From assembly GCA_937990185.1 (NCBI GenBank), contig CALKBI010000041.1, forward strand, positions 37,199 through 101,198: 64,000 nt of DNA. Reading direction: 5' to 3'. The notes under the pieces were generated by a model. The model was not told where the DNA came from and did no database searches. It worked only from the letters and a program-made list of their open reading frames with translations. A program made the position numbers and the translations under genes. Of the stretch, positions 50,444-59,138 are shown piece by piece. The stretch's first letter is position 1, and each line of letters begins with the position of its first letter. This DNA is from an uncultured Neomegalonema sp. GTDB lineage: Bacteria; Pseudomonadota; Alphaproteobacteria; Rhodobacterales; Rhodobacteraceae.

Positions 50444-51079
50444 ATGTACGTTCCAGATGCATTTCAGCTGAATGATCCGACTGAGATCAGACGTGTTTTA
50501 ACAGCATATCCGCTTGCGAGCTTCGCCACGAATGGACCTGATGGTCCGCATGTCAGTCACTTGCCGCTGATTGTGCGCGATGTAGAAGATGGTCTGGTTC
50601 TCTATGGCCATTTTGCGCGGGCTAATCCTCATTGGAAAGAGCTTGGCGAGTCTGTCAGGGCCATCGCCGTCTTTCGTGGGCCGCAAGGATATGTCTCGCC
50701 AAATTGGTATGCGACCAAACAGGAGACTGGAAAGGTTGTTCCGACTTGGAATTACATCGCCGTTCATGCGCGCGGTATTCCGCAAATTCTGACTGAGACC
50801 GAAGATAGCCACGAAGCTGTTGATCTGCTGACCGATGCGATGGAGCAACCGCGCGATGACCCGTGGAAAGTCGCCGATGCTCCCGCAAGCTATACCGCCT
50901 CGATGCTGCGCGGTATCGTTGCTTTCAGGATGGTCGTCGATACATTGGAAGCCACTGCGAAACTCAGCCAGAATAAAAATGCGGCTGATTTTATGGGAGT
51001 GACTGAAGCACTGAAAACACAAGGCTCAGATGCTCTTGCCCAGGCGATGCGCGCAGTGGAAACCAAAAAACAGACCTAA
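50444..51079 (+). CDS. PaiB-type FMN-binding negative transcriptional regulator family protein
   Basis: A 211-residue protein: MYVPDAFQLNDPTEI at the N-terminus, PDGPHVSHLPLIV, YGHFARANPHWKEL, AIAVFRGPQGYVSPNWYATKQETGKVVPTWNYIAVHARG. This is the full PaiB split-barrel pattern. In Bacillus PaiB is linked to repression of sporulation and protease genes; in proteobacteria the role is unclear and a flavin-dependent enzyme is possible. GAGGGCG precedes the ATG. Confidence 0.88.
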   Translation: MYVPDAFQLNDPTEIRRVLTAYPLASFATNGPDGPHVSHLPLIVRDVEDGLVLYGHFARANPHWKELGESVRAIAVFRGPQGYVSPNWYATKQETGKVVPTWNYIAVHARGIPQILTETEDSHEAVDLLTDAMEQPRDDPWKVADAPASYTASMLRGIVAFRMVVDTLEATAKLSQNKNAADFMGVTEALKTQGSDALAQAMRAVETKKQT

Positions 51080-51103
51080 ACAGCGGCGTTGTTTCTCGCG
51101 CCG

Positions 51104-52282
51104 CTACACTGAGAAGGCTTCGTCGAGGGTTGCGTCTTTTACGTCTTTGAGGATGCGGCGGGCGATGATTGTCCGCATGATTTCATTTGTGCCCTCAAGG
51201 ATACGGTGAACCCGTAAATCGCGGAGTATTCGCTCGATGCCGTAGTCTTTGATGTAGCCATATCCGCCGTGTAATTGCAGGGCTTCATCTACAATGTGCC
51301 AGCAGGCATCCGTTACAAAGCGTTTTGCTTGAGCTGATTTTTCCCGCACGCGGGGGTCGCCGGTGTCGTGGGCATGTGCCGCGCGATACGTCATGAGCTG
51401 GCACGCCGCGAAATCTGTGGCCATATCCGCCAGTTTCATTTGGGTCGCTTGAAAATCGGCAATTGGTTTGCCGAATTGCTTGCGCTCAACACTGTAATTC
51501 GCCGCCGCTTTCATGGCTGCTTTTGCCCCGCCCAGAGAGCAAGCCGCGATGTTGATGCGGCCTCCGTCCAGCCCTTTCATGGCGAAGGTGAAGCCCTCGC
51601 CTTCATTGCCGAGGCGATTTCGGGCAGGAATAATGCAGTCGTCGAATATGACTTGCGCTGTCGGTTGGCTGTTCCATCCCATTTTATCTTCGGTTTTGCC
51701 GAAGCTGATGCCTTTTGCGTCTTTTGGAACAAGAAACGTGCTCACGCCCTTTGGTCCGTCTTCTGAGGTGCGCGCCATGACCAAGTAAACATCCGATGTG
51801 CCGCCGCCCGAAATAAAGGCTTTCCCCCCGTTTAGTTTGTAATCGGCATTGCCGTGGGTGGTTGCGCTGGTTTTCAGGCTCGCCGCATCGGAGCCTGATC
51901 CCGGTTCTGTCAGACAGTAAGAGGCAAAGAGGTCCATCGTGCAAAGTGAAGGCAGAAATTCGGCACGGGTTTCGTCCGAGCCAAAGCTGTCGATCATCCA
52001 CGCGACCATGTTGTGAATTGATAGGTATGCTGAGGTCGTTACGCATCCTTCTGCGAGAGCCTCAAAGACCAAAGCGGCTTCCATCCGGCCCAAGGCTGAG
52101 CCGCCATGCTCTTCGCCGGTGTACATTGCGGCAAGGCCAAGTGCTGCGGCCTCGCGGTAGATGTCTTTTGGAAAATGCGCCGTTGCATCCCATTCAGCGG
52201 CGTTTGGTGCGAGACGATCAGCGGCAAAACCGCTCGCCATGTCTTGTATCGCTGTTTGGTCTTCGTCGAGCGCAAAATCCAT
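51104..52282 (-). CDS. Acyl-CoA dehydrogenase, isobutyryl-CoA dehydrogenase type
   Basis: A 392-residue FAD enzyme: FALDEDQTAIQDMASGFAAD, YCLTEPGSGSDAASLKT, RKQFGKPIADFQATQ, LHGGYGYIKDYGIERILRDLRVHRILEGTNEIMR, with the catalytic Glu in the last motif as in ACAD8. It would oxidise isobutyryl-CoA in valine breakdown, which fits the indolepyruvate/2-oxoacid and hydroxyacyl-CoA genes elsewhere in the window. It is four bases downstream of the DUF4177 gene. Confidence 0.9.
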   Translation of the reverse strand: MDFALDEDQTAIQDMASGFAADRLAPNAAEWDATAHFPKDIYREAAALGLAAMYTGEEHGGSALGRMEAALVFEALAEGCVTTSAYLSIHNMVAWMIDSFGSDETRAEFLPSLCTMDLFASYCLTEPGSGSDAASLKTSATTHGNADYKLNGGKAFISGGGTSDVYLVMARTSEDGPKGVSTFLVPKDAKGISFGKTEDKMGWNSQPTAQVIFDDCIIPARNRLGNEGEGFTFAMKGLDGGRINIAACSLGGAKAAMKAAANYSVERKQFGKPIADFQATQMKLADMATDFAACQLMTYRAAHAHDTGDPRVREKSAQAKRFVTDACWHIVDEALQLHGGYGYIKDYGIERILRDLRVHRILEGTNEIMRTIIARRILKDVKDATLDEAFSV

Positions 52283-52286
52283 TGGC

Positions 52287-52754
52287 TTAATCCTGAGCTG
52301 ACCCGAGAGGCGGGCGCATTGGTGTCACCGTGCCGCCGTCTGCATTGGAAACAATTTGAACGCTTGTCGTTGCAAACTGAACTTCCGGTTGGCTCGGAGG
52401 CGCCGCGACGGGCGCGGTTTGTGCGGGTTGCGGTGGCGGCGCTGGCTGCGCCTGCGGTGCAACAGGTTCCTGAGCAGGCTGACTTGCCGCGTCCGCATGG
52501 CGCTGCCACACAGTTTCTCTTGCCCGTTTGAAGATTAAAACGACATAAGCCGCAGGAATGGCTTGTTTCATCAATCCGCGCTGTCCGGGAGTCGTGAGAG
52601 TCTCAGCGCGAACATATTCCCAGCCGTCGATTGCCTCGTCGTTTAAGGTTTTTCCGAGCTGCTCTGCGACTAAATCAGCTTCGGTTTGCCTGCGTCTGCG
52701 CCTTTTTGCGACAGAACGTGGAAGCGCGACTGTTTTATATTCGTAGTTTGCCAT
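52287..52754 (-). CDS. DUF4177-like protein with Pro/Ala/Gln-rich tail
   Basis: A 155-residue protein. Residues 1-80 (YEYKTVALPR, RRRRRQTEADLVAEQLGKTLNDEAIDGWEYVRAETL, AYVVLIFKR) form a DUF4177-type small alpha/beta domain. The C-terminal half is low-complexity (AQPAPPPQPAQTAPVAAPPSQP) and probably disordered. GAGG 6 nt before the ATG at 52754 supports this start over 52853. It is followed by the acyl-CoA dehydrogenase gene with a 4-bp gap. Function is unknown. Confidence 0.75.
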   Translation of the reverse strand: MANYEYKTVALPRSVAKRRRRRQTEADLVAEQLGKTLNDEAIDGWEYVRAETLTTPGQRGLMKQAIPAAYVVLIFKRARETVWQRHADAASQPAQEPVAPQAQPAPPPQPAQTAPVAAPPSQPEVQFATTSVQIVSNADGGTVTPMRPPLGSAQD

Positions 52755-52846
52755 AGTAAGCCTCAACGGACATGACGATTGATTTGCCGAGACTATAAGA
52801 GTTTGCTCAGAAAGCACCAGAGGGTGTGCCACGAGAAAGAGAGTGC

Positions 52847-54166
52847 ATGGCACTAATTAGACTAACATGCTGCCCGAATGGATCGCCTGAACAAAGCGCT
52901 TATGCTGACTGGGCCTTGTTCGCGCCTGATACCGACGGAGCTTGGATTCCGGGGAATTACGATCCTTATCGTCGGTGTGGCATGTTGTCTGAACTAAGCG
53001 GTGACGTGCACAAACCCTTAGTCGATCATCTTCAGCGCGCAAGATCCCTTAATCTACCGGAGCTTGGTTCAGACGGCCCGATTTGCATCATGATTCACGG
53101 ATTTCAGTACGATCCCCGTGCTCCTGTCAGTGAGGATCGTGGCCGTGCCGCAAATCCCCATTCACAGATTTTTCATTTCGTAGAAGATGATTTGGAAGTT
53201 GAGCGCAATAGTCATGCTACCCCATGGCCGAAAAGACTCGGCTATGAGGATGATGAAGGCGAAAGCGGCGTTGCTGTTGGCTTTGGTTGGGCGAGCGACC
53301 CGACTTATGTGCGCGGAGATTGGCGAGATTGGCTGTCGACGCTTCGCTGGTCTGATGCAGGCGCGGAAACTTACTACGCCACGGCCTATAGAACGGCTCC
53401 TATTGCCGCTGGTGGTTTAGCGAAAACAATAATTGCTCTGGCGGAGGTTTTCCCGAACCGCCGTATCGACCTTTTTGCTCATAGTCTTGGGGCGAGGGTG
53501 GCTTTGTTTGCCTTGCGGCGACTTGCCGAGGAAAACAGGGTTGCGGCATTGAATCGCGTGGGGCGTGTTATCTTGCTGTCCGGTGCGCCACATTGGTTGG
53601 ATGCGCGGCTGGCTCTCCGAGCGCTACGTAGGCATAGCCGTAGCAAACCGCAGATTTTCAACGTCATTGTATCGCGTGACGCGACTCTGAATCGCTGGGG
53701 TCGGCGCTTTGCCGCCTTTGCCGGGCGTATGGAAGAACGGCCCCGGTTTCGTGATCGCATTTGGGCACTGTTCGTTGGCGGCAAGGTGATCGGCTTGCAC
53801 GGAAAGCCTGCGGGTGCAAAGTTTGCTGCATGGATGGACTTGCATCTCGACTTGCCTGCGCTTGCGAATTGGGCGAGCCGTCTTGATCCGCCATTGGATT
53901 TTCGTCCGACATGGCGTAGCGCTGCTTGGGATCATTGGGCTGCGTTTACGTGGCCTCCCTATATGCAATTCTATAGTAAGATCTTGCGGGAACGCCGCGA
54001 TTGGAGTCTTAACTCGTTGCGATGGGGAGCAGGTCGGCGCAAACCGGTTCCACAAGGGCGCGCTGGTGACGGACCTATCGTAGAAAAGCCGCGTGGCCTG
54101 TTTCGTTGGCGCGCGCGCTCCAGATTGTTGGGTGCGAAGTCGCGGGTAGGGCGGAGAACGGAATGA
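52847..54166 (+). CDS. Alpha/beta hydrolase (DUF900-like)
   Basis: A 439-residue predicted hydrolase. IMIHGFQYDPRAP is the oxyanion-hole region, and RRIDLFAHSLGARVALFALRRL contains the nucleophile elbow with Ser (H-S-L-G), as in DUF900 esterases. The C-terminal 100 residues are Arg/Trp-rich and basic (SLRWGAGRRKPVPQGR). No signal peptide. The ATG at 52847 is chosen; a GTG at 52826 is possible. The stop overlaps the fasciclin lipoprotein gene by 4 nt (ATGA), so the two are coupled. Confidence 0.75.
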   Translation: MALIRLTCCPNGSPEQSAYADWALFAPDTDGAWIPGNYDPYRRCGMLSELSGDVHKPLVDHLQRARSLNLPELGSDGPICIMIHGFQYDPRAPVSEDRGRAANPHSQIFHFVEDDLEVERNSHATPWPKRLGYEDDEGESGVAVGFGWASDPTYVRGDWRDWLSTLRWSDAGAETYYATAYRTAPIAAGGLAKTIIALAEVFPNRRIDLFAHSLGARVALFALRRLAEENRVAALNRVGRVILLSGAPHWLDARLALRALRRHSRSKPQIFNVIVSRDATLNRWGRRFAAFAGRMEERPRFRDRIWALFVGGKVIGLHGKPAGAKFAAWMDLHLDLPALANWASRLDPPLDFRPTWRSAAWDHWAAFTWPPYMQFYSKILRERRDWSLNSLRWGAGRRKPVPQGRAGDGPIVEKPRGLFRWRARSRLLGAKSRVGRRTE

Positions 54167-54744
54167 GCGTATCACGACGAACAGCACTTTATTCGCTTTT
54201 TGGATGCATGGTTCTTGCCGGATGTCGCTTTTATAGTGAGTTGCCGCCTGTCGTTATTGGCGGCTCGCCCGTGGCGAAAGATCAATCCATTATGACGGGT
54301 CTACGGGCCTCTAACGATCACCGCCGATTGGTTGCTGCGTTGGAAGCGACCGGATTGGATGATGAGTTGGATGGCATCGGGCCTTTGACTGTTTTTGCGC
54401 CCACGGATGCGGCCTTTGAAGCATTGATGCCAGAGTCTGCAAAAGCGCAGATCGGGCAAGATCAAGCTTATCTGAAAGAGGTTTTGTCCGGCCTGATTAT
54501 ACCCGCTCGTTTAACAACGGAAGATTTGCTCACTGTCTTTCCGCAGTTAAACGGCAGAACAAAAATATTCGCATTGAACAAACAAGTGATTCAAGTCGAA
54601 GGTTCTCCGAGGTCGCCCCGTTTAGTCGACCTGCAAGGAAGAACGGTTTCAGTGGTGCAAAGAGATGCCATAGCGAAAAACGGTATTATTCACACGACTG
54701 ATGGGTTCTTGCTGCCCCAAAAAGCTAGTGGAGATGATGGGTAA
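54163..54744 (+). CDS. Fasciclin-domain lipoprotein
   Basis: A 193-residue protein. The N-terminus SVSRRTALYSLFGCMVLAGC is a lipoprotein signal with lipobox LAGC and Cys at 21. One fasciclin (FAS1) domain follows (about 55-190): DHRRLVAALEATGLDDELDGIGPLTVFAPTDAAFEAL, then YLKEVLSGLIIPARLTTEDL and the closing KNGIIHTTDGFLLP. FAS1 domains mediate adhesion or matrix contacts. GGAG lies 7 nt upstream of 54163. Translational coupling to the hydrolase is unusual. Confidence 0.87.
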   Translation: MSVSRRTALYSLFGCMVLAGCRFYSELPPVVIGGSPVAKDQSIMTGLRASNDHRRLVAALEATGLDDELDGIGPLTVFAPTDAAFEALMPESAKAQIGQDQAYLKEVLSGLIIPARLTTEDLLTVFPQLNGRTKIFALNKQVIQVEGSPRSPRLVDLQGRTVSVVQRDAIAKNGIIHTTDGFLLPQKASGDDG

Positions 54745-54761
54745 ATGGATTGCCCTGAAGA

Positions 54762-55253
54762 CTAAAGAGGGCAGTGCGCGTATTCTTCTTGGGTGATTTG
54801 CGCAGCGCCGCCAAAACCAACCGTTCTCGGCGCTTTCCATTTAGCGCCCTCAATGGGGTAGGCGGGCGGATAGGAGCTTCCGCCTCCGAAATCATACTCA
54901 TAACCTGGTGCGATTTGAGGTTGGATTTCTTCGCGGGGATAATAACCTTGCTGCGGATACGAAAATTGGGGCAGTGCAAGTGTGGGCGCTGTTAGAGCGG
55001 GCTGGTTTTGCCAATCGTAGCTATGGCCAGAGCTAGGAGCTTGCTGGACCGAAATGTTTGGCATTGCGCTCAAGGTTTTCGTGATTGCCGGTTCATGGGC
55101 AATCTGTGGCCAATATCCGGCAGGATCATAATATCCGCCATAGTAGTTGGAAGCCGCCGATTGGCCATTGTAGAAATCCGTTGAAACGGCGGGAATTGAC
55201 CAAAGAGAAGCGCTTGTGACAGCGAGTATAAATACAGTAAATTTTCTTTTCAT
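54762..55253 (-). CDS. Secreted Tyr/Pro/Gln-rich protein of unknown function
   Basis: A 163-residue protein with a Sec signal (KRKFTVFILAVTSASLWSIPAVS) and a mature part rich in Tyr, Pro, Gly, Ser and Gln (NYYGGYYDPAGYWPQ, FSYPQQGYYPREEIQPQ, GGGSSYPPAYP). It is probably disordered and exported to the periplasm or surface. No domain is recognised. It is convergent with the fasciclin gene, and nothing else in the neighbourhood points to a role. Confidence 0.65.
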   Translation of the reverse strand: MKRKFTVFILAVTSASLWSIPAVSTDFYNGQSAASNYYGGYYDPAGYWPQIAHEPAITKTLSAMPNISVQQAPSSGHSYDWQNQPALTAPTLALPQFSYPQQGYYPREEIQPQIAPGYEYDFGGGSSYPPAYPIEGAKWKAPRTVGFGGAAQITQEEYAHCPL

Positions 55254-55378
55254 CAGCTTTCTCCAAAATAAGGCGTACTGACATTGATGCTAATTATGCT
55301 GTAATATATACGATGTAATCTTTCATTGATGTTAAGAAGAACAACATTCCGCCTTAATCTATAGGCGAGTTGATTAAG

Positions 55379-56128
55379 TTATATCCTCCGCAATGCTTTG
55401 CTAATGCGATCAGGTACGCGGCTAATTTCAAGGCCGGTAAAGACATGCAACGTGTTCATATCGTGATCAATGACAGCATGATCGCTGACCCAACCGCCCA
55501 TCGATAAATAACCGCGCAACAGGGGCGGCATTAATCGCATACCTTGCCTTTTGTCGGGCCGTCTGAGGCTAAGTTTTCTCGCAAACTCAAAGATATTCGC
55601 TGCTTTTGGACGCGGAAGCCAACAAGTTGGTGCAAGGTGGTTGTCTTTGAGCAGTGCAAAAGCATCTTTGTAGGTTTCCGCATCGACACCGTGAAAACTG
55701 GAACAACCAATCATTAACTTGATTTCGCGCGCATCAACGTACCGAGTCATAGCGCTCCACGCGATCCGCAACACTTCGCCTGTTCGATGATCTGGATGCG
55801 TACAAAATCGGCCCATTTCCACAACGCGATCAGGGAACGAACGGAGGGCTTCCAGATCGTAGAATTGCGAGGAATAACTGGCGTCTATCTCAGCACCGTT
55901 TTCAAGCGGAAGCAGACGAAAACAACAGGCAAGATCACCTGTCTTCGCGTCTTCGATCAAAATATGATCGCAAATGGCATCATAATCGTCTGTATCTATT
56001 GCTGTACTGCGCGTGGCTGCACCTGTTCCATCGATGAATGTTAGATGGCGGAGAGCTTGGGCTTTGCGCACGTCATCACCGTTGATGGCGAGGCGTACCG
56101 TATATCGGCCTTTGAAGGGAAATCGCAT
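55379..56128 (-). CDS. OlsB-like GNAT acyltransferase (ornithine lipid synthesis family)
   Basis: A 249-residue protein of the autoinducer-synthase-like GNAT group: YTVRLAINGDDVRKAQALRHLTF, DHILIEDAKTGDLACCFRLLP, SYSSQFYDLEALR, VVEMGRFCTHPDHRTGEVLRIAW and LMIGCSSFHGVD. These match OlsB, which transfers a 3-hydroxyacyl group to ornithine in membrane lipid synthesis. AGGAG 8 nt before the ATG at 56128 supports this start over 56197. OlsA is not adjacent. Confidence 0.78.
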   Translation of the reverse strand: MRFPFKGRYTVRLAINGDDVRKAQALRHLTFIDGTGAATRSTAIDTDDYDAICDHILIEDAKTGDLACCFRLLPLENGAEIDASYSSQFYDLEALRSFPDRVVEMGRFCTHPDHRTGEVLRIAWSAMTRYVDAREIKLMIGCSSFHGVDAETYKDAFALLKDNHLAPTCWLPRPKAANIFEFARKLSLRRPDKRQGMRLMPPLLRGYLSMGGWVSDHAVIDHDMNTLHVFTGLEISRVPDRISKALRRI

Positions 56129-56266
56129 GGCATCCACTCCTGCTGATACCTTATCGGTATTTTGGACGAATTTAGATTCTACTTCCTTTTGCTGCACACT
56201 ACATGGGGAGTGTGATCCGGTGATGACAGCACTCAGATCTATTCGCGCGGCATAAAGGACAAGGCA

Positions 56267-56662
56267 ATGGTTGATAAGGTACTGAAATCAGAAAAAGAAT
56301 GGCTTGAAATGCTGTCTTCTGAAGCGTATCGTGTGCTGCGAAAAAAAGGCACTGAGCGCGCATTTACCAACGATAATTTTCCAAAAGCCGATGGGACATT
56401 TCTCTGTGCGGGGTGTGACGCGCCTTTGTTTGAGGCCGCAACAAAGTTTGATTCGGGAACCGGATGGCCGAGTTTCTATCAACCGATTGAACCTGAAGCA
56501 GTTGAAGAACACGCCGACAATGGCTTTTTCATGCGCAGAACCGAGGTGGTATGCGCGCGCTGTGACGGGCATTTAGGGCATGTTTTCAATGATGGTCCTG
56601 CACCGACGGGAATGCGCTATTGCATGAACGGTGTTGCACTGCGGTTCGAGCCTGAAGAGTGA
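56267..56662 (+). CDS. msrB: Peptide-methionine (R)-S-oxide reductase
   Basis: A 131-residue MsrB. Zinc-binding CAGC and CARC pairs, KFDSGTGWPSFYQP, and HLGHVFNDGPAPTGMRYCMNG with the catalytic Cys are all present. The family's usual RYCxNS is RYCMNG here, a small change next to the catalytic residue. It repairs oxidised methionine. It overlaps the next gene by 4 nt (GTGA). Confidence 0.95.
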   Translation: MVDKVLKSEKEWLEMLSSEAYRVLRKKGTERAFTNDNFPKADGTFLCAGCDAPLFEAATKFDSGTGWPSFYQPIEPEAVEEHADNGFFMRRTEVVCARCDGHLGHVFNDGPAPTGMRYCMNGVALRFEPEE

Positions 56663-57345
56663 TTGCCGCTGACCTGACTGCGTTTGATGATGTTGATCTC
56701 TGGATTTTTGATCTGGACAACACGCTTTATCCGCGCCCTGAGACGATGTGGCAGCAAGTTCACGATAAAATGCAGGGTTATATCATTGATTTGCTTGGTG
56801 TAGAGCGGCCTGAAGCGGCGTCATTACAGACCGAGTATTTTCAAAAATATGGCCTGACGATGCGGGGGTTGATGCTGCATCACGGTGTCGAGCCGGATGC
56901 TTTTAACGCTTATGTCCATGATGTCGATATCTCGGAAATCCAGCCTAACCCAGCGTTAGGTGCTGCGATTGCGAAATTACCTGGACGTAAAGTCATTCAC
57001 AGCAACGCCAACCGGGAACATGCGCATAATGTGCTTGGCCGTATCGGGATCGCTGAGGCTTTTGACGACATCTACGATATTCGCACATCCCGCTATATTC
57101 CGAAGCCCGCGCAATCAGCTTATGACCGCGTGCTGGAAGAAACCGGAGGCGAGCCAACCTGTGCCGCTATGTTTGAGGATATGGCGCATAATCTGGTGGT
57201 TCCTCACGCGCTTGGAATGCGCTGCGTCTTTGTGCCCACGTCCTGCGACTGGGCGTCGCTTGGTTCTGATGACGAATATGTCCATTTTGTTGCGGAAGAC
57301 TTGACCAAGTTTGTGCAGGCGATTGCACAGAGGAGAGCGGACTGA
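56659..57345 (+). CDS. HAD-family pyrimidine 5'-nucleotidase
   Basis: A 228-residue HAD hydrolase of the SDT1-like group: nucleophile motif WIFDLDNTLYPR, motif II KVIHSNANREHA, motif III Lys in YIPKPAQSAY and motif IV MFEDMAHNLVVPHALGM. It dephosphorylates small phosphates such as pyrimidine nucleotides. The start is GTG at 56659, overlapping the msrB stop. Its stop overlaps the following ATG by one base. Confidence 0.87.
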   Translation: MIAADLTAFDDVDLWIFDLDNTLYPRPETMWQQVHDKMQGYIIDLLGVERPEAASLQTEYFQKYGLTMRGLMLHHGVEPDAFNAYVHDVDISEIQPNPALGAAIAKLPGRKVIHSNANREHAHNVLGRIGIAEAFDDIYDIRTSRYIPKPAQSAYDRVLEETGGEPTCAAMFEDMAHNLVVPHALGMRCVFVPTSCDWASLGSDDEYVHFVAEDLTKFVQAIAQRRAD

Positions 57346-58526
57346 TGGGTGAGCGGTTTACCGTTGATGTTGTCGTCGTTGGGGGCGGGCTTGCGGGTTT
57401 GGCGATGACGACTCGCCTTACGGCGGCTGGGTTCTCGACCGTTTGTGTCGAGGCTGGACCCAGACCAAGCGCAGAAACCGCTGAACGAGACAAAAGGACT
57501 ACCGCGGTTTTAATGCCCGGCGTCGAGACTTTGCGCAAAGCCGGGGCATGGGATGCTATTGCCGCCGATGCTCAACCGATGATGGGACTGCGTATACTGG
57601 ATTGCGGAGGCAAGACACCCGATATTCGCGAGGATGTATTATTCGAAGCGGCTGAACTTGGCGATGGGCCGTTTGGCTGGAATGTCGAAAACGGTAAAGG
57701 GCGTCTCGCATTGGCGGATAGGATTGATGCGCTCGATAAAGCCGAGCTGATCTGCCAAGCAAAAATAACGCATTTCATGACACGGCGGGATGCGATTTTC
57801 GTCACTCTGAGCAACGGCGCTTCCCTTCGTGCTAAATTGTTGATTGCGGCGGATGGTAGGAACTCGTTTATCCGCGAGACGGCTAATATTGGCCATCGCG
57901 ATTGGGAGTTTGGCCAGAAAATCATCGCGTGCCGAGTCAGTCACTCTCAAGCGCATGACGGAATTTCCACCGAGATGCATCATGTTGGCGGGCCGCTGAC
58001 TTTTGCGCCCTTGCCCGGAAATTCATCTGGGGTGGTCTGGATGAACCCGGACGCGGAAGCCGATAGGCTTATTGATCTTGATGATGATGCCTTCCGCGAA
58101 GAATTGCAGGATCACAGCCAAAATGTCCTTGGTCAGATCGAAACTGTCCAAGACCGGGCGGTCTGGACCTCAGCTATCTGCGTTGCAAAAGGGCTGACCG
58201 CCCCGCGCATCGCTCTAATCGCAGAAGCGGCTCATGCATTTCCGCCCATTGGCGCGCAAGGGTTTAATACTTCGCTGCGTGATGTTGAGACTTTGGCGGG
58301 GTTGGCAGAGCAAGCGGATGACCCCGGTTCGGCGGATATACTCAAACGATATGCACGCCAGCGGATGCCCGATATTCTTGCCAGAACCGTCGGTGTCGAC
58401 CTGCTGAATCGATCTGTTCTTAGTTCCGTGGGCTTTGTGCGGGACATTAGACGAGCAGGGCTAGGTGTGCTTGGGCGAACAGCACCCGCGAAGCAATTTG
58501 CGATGCGGATCGGTATGGGCGGATAA
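57345..58526 (+). CDS. UbiH/COQ6-family FAD-dependent hydroxylase
   Basis: A 393-residue flavoprotein monooxygenase: VVVVGGGLAGLAMTTRLTAAG (FAD ADP-binding), LLIAADGRNSFIRETANI (DG motif) and RIALIAEAAHAFPPIGAQGFNTSLRDVETLAGL (second FAD motif with the family's GAQG). It hydroxylates the aromatic ring in ubiquinone synthesis; which position cannot be told. The second FAD motif reads AEAAHAFPP where most members have GDAAHxxxP. Confidence 0.9.
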   Translation: MGERFTVDVVVVGGGLAGLAMTTRLTAAGFSTVCVEAGPRPSAETAERDKRTTAVLMPGVETLRKAGAWDAIAADAQPMMGLRILDCGGKTPDIREDVLFEAAELGDGPFGWNVENGKGRLALADRIDALDKAELICQAKITHFMTRRDAIFVTLSNGASLRAKLLIAADGRNSFIRETANIGHRDWEFGQKIIACRVSHSQAHDGISTEMHHVGGPLTFAPLPGNSSGVVWMNPDAEADRLIDLDDDAFREELQDHSQNVLGQIETVQDRAVWTSAICVAKGLTAPRIALIAEAAHAFPPIGAQGFNTSLRDVETLAGLAEQADDPGSADILKRYARQRMPDILARTVGVDLLNRSVLSSVGFVRDIRRAGLGVLGRTAPAKQFAMRIGMGG

Positions 58527-58604
58527 CGAGCTTGCGGCAATGGCTGCTTGGCCTTATCCAAGCGCCTCGCGAATAAGATTGCAGAACGGTGGGAACTTTA
58601 GATT

Positions 58605-58871
58605 ATGGCTGACGACGACGATTTTTCGACTGTGCAGGTTGCTGCGGATCAGCTTCGCACGATTGTCGAGCGCATTGAGCGGTTAGACGAAGAAAAACGC
58701 GAAGTCGCTGAACAAATCAAAGAAGTTTATGCCGAGGCAAAAGGGAATGGTTTCGACACCAAAACCCTGAGAAAAATCGTTGCTTTGCGAAAAAAAGACC
58801 CGTCTGAGCGATCCGAAGAAGAAGCAATGCTCGATCTTTATATGCACGCATTGGGAATGTCATCGAGCTGA
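58605..58871 (+). CDS. gapR: GapR family DNA-binding protein (DUF2312)
   Basis: An 88-residue helical protein. [52 protein letters not shown] is almost identical to the GapR/DUF2312 core, a nucleoid-associated protein that clamps overtwisted AT-rich DNA ahead of replication and transcription in Caulobacter relatives. The length is normal. It is 39 bp upstream of lptM. Confidence 0.92.
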   Translation: MADDDDFSTVQVAADQLRTIVERIERLDEEKREVAEQIKEVYAEAKGNGFDTKTLRKIVALRKKDPSERSEEEAMLDLYMHALGMSSS

Positions 58872-58910
58872 TGCTTGATGTGGTTTGGATGATGTGATGA
58901 AGTTCAACCC

Positions 58911-59075
58911 ATGAAATACTTAGTTTTATCCGCCGTAGCAGTCGGTGTGCTTTCGTCTTGCGGGGTCAAGGGTGACCCTGTCCGCGAGTCTGGTGTGGAA
59001 CCGCCTGTTGTGGCGACTTCTTCCATCCAAAAGGGAAGTAGAGCGCCTTCAAAACCCCGCGAAACTTTATTTTGA
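58911..59075 (+). CDS. lptM: LptM-type small outer-membrane lipoprotein
   Basis: A 54-residue protein. MKYLVLSAVAVGVLSSC is a lipoprotein signal (lipobox LSSC, Cys at 17), followed directly by GVKGDP, the conserved LptM/YifL motif after the lipid-modified Cys, then a disordered tail. LptM assists maturation of the LptD/E translocon. Its place directly upstream of lysA is the standard one in Alphaproteobacteria. Overlapping frames here are shadows. Confidence 0.85.
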   Translation: MKYLVLSAVAVGVLSSCGVKGDPVRESGVEPPVVATSSIQKGSRAPSKPRETLF

Positions 59076-59138
59076 AAAGTTACGTGACGGCTTTCTGGAA
59101 AAACTTTTAGACGAATTACATCGAAGCGGAGCGCGGGT

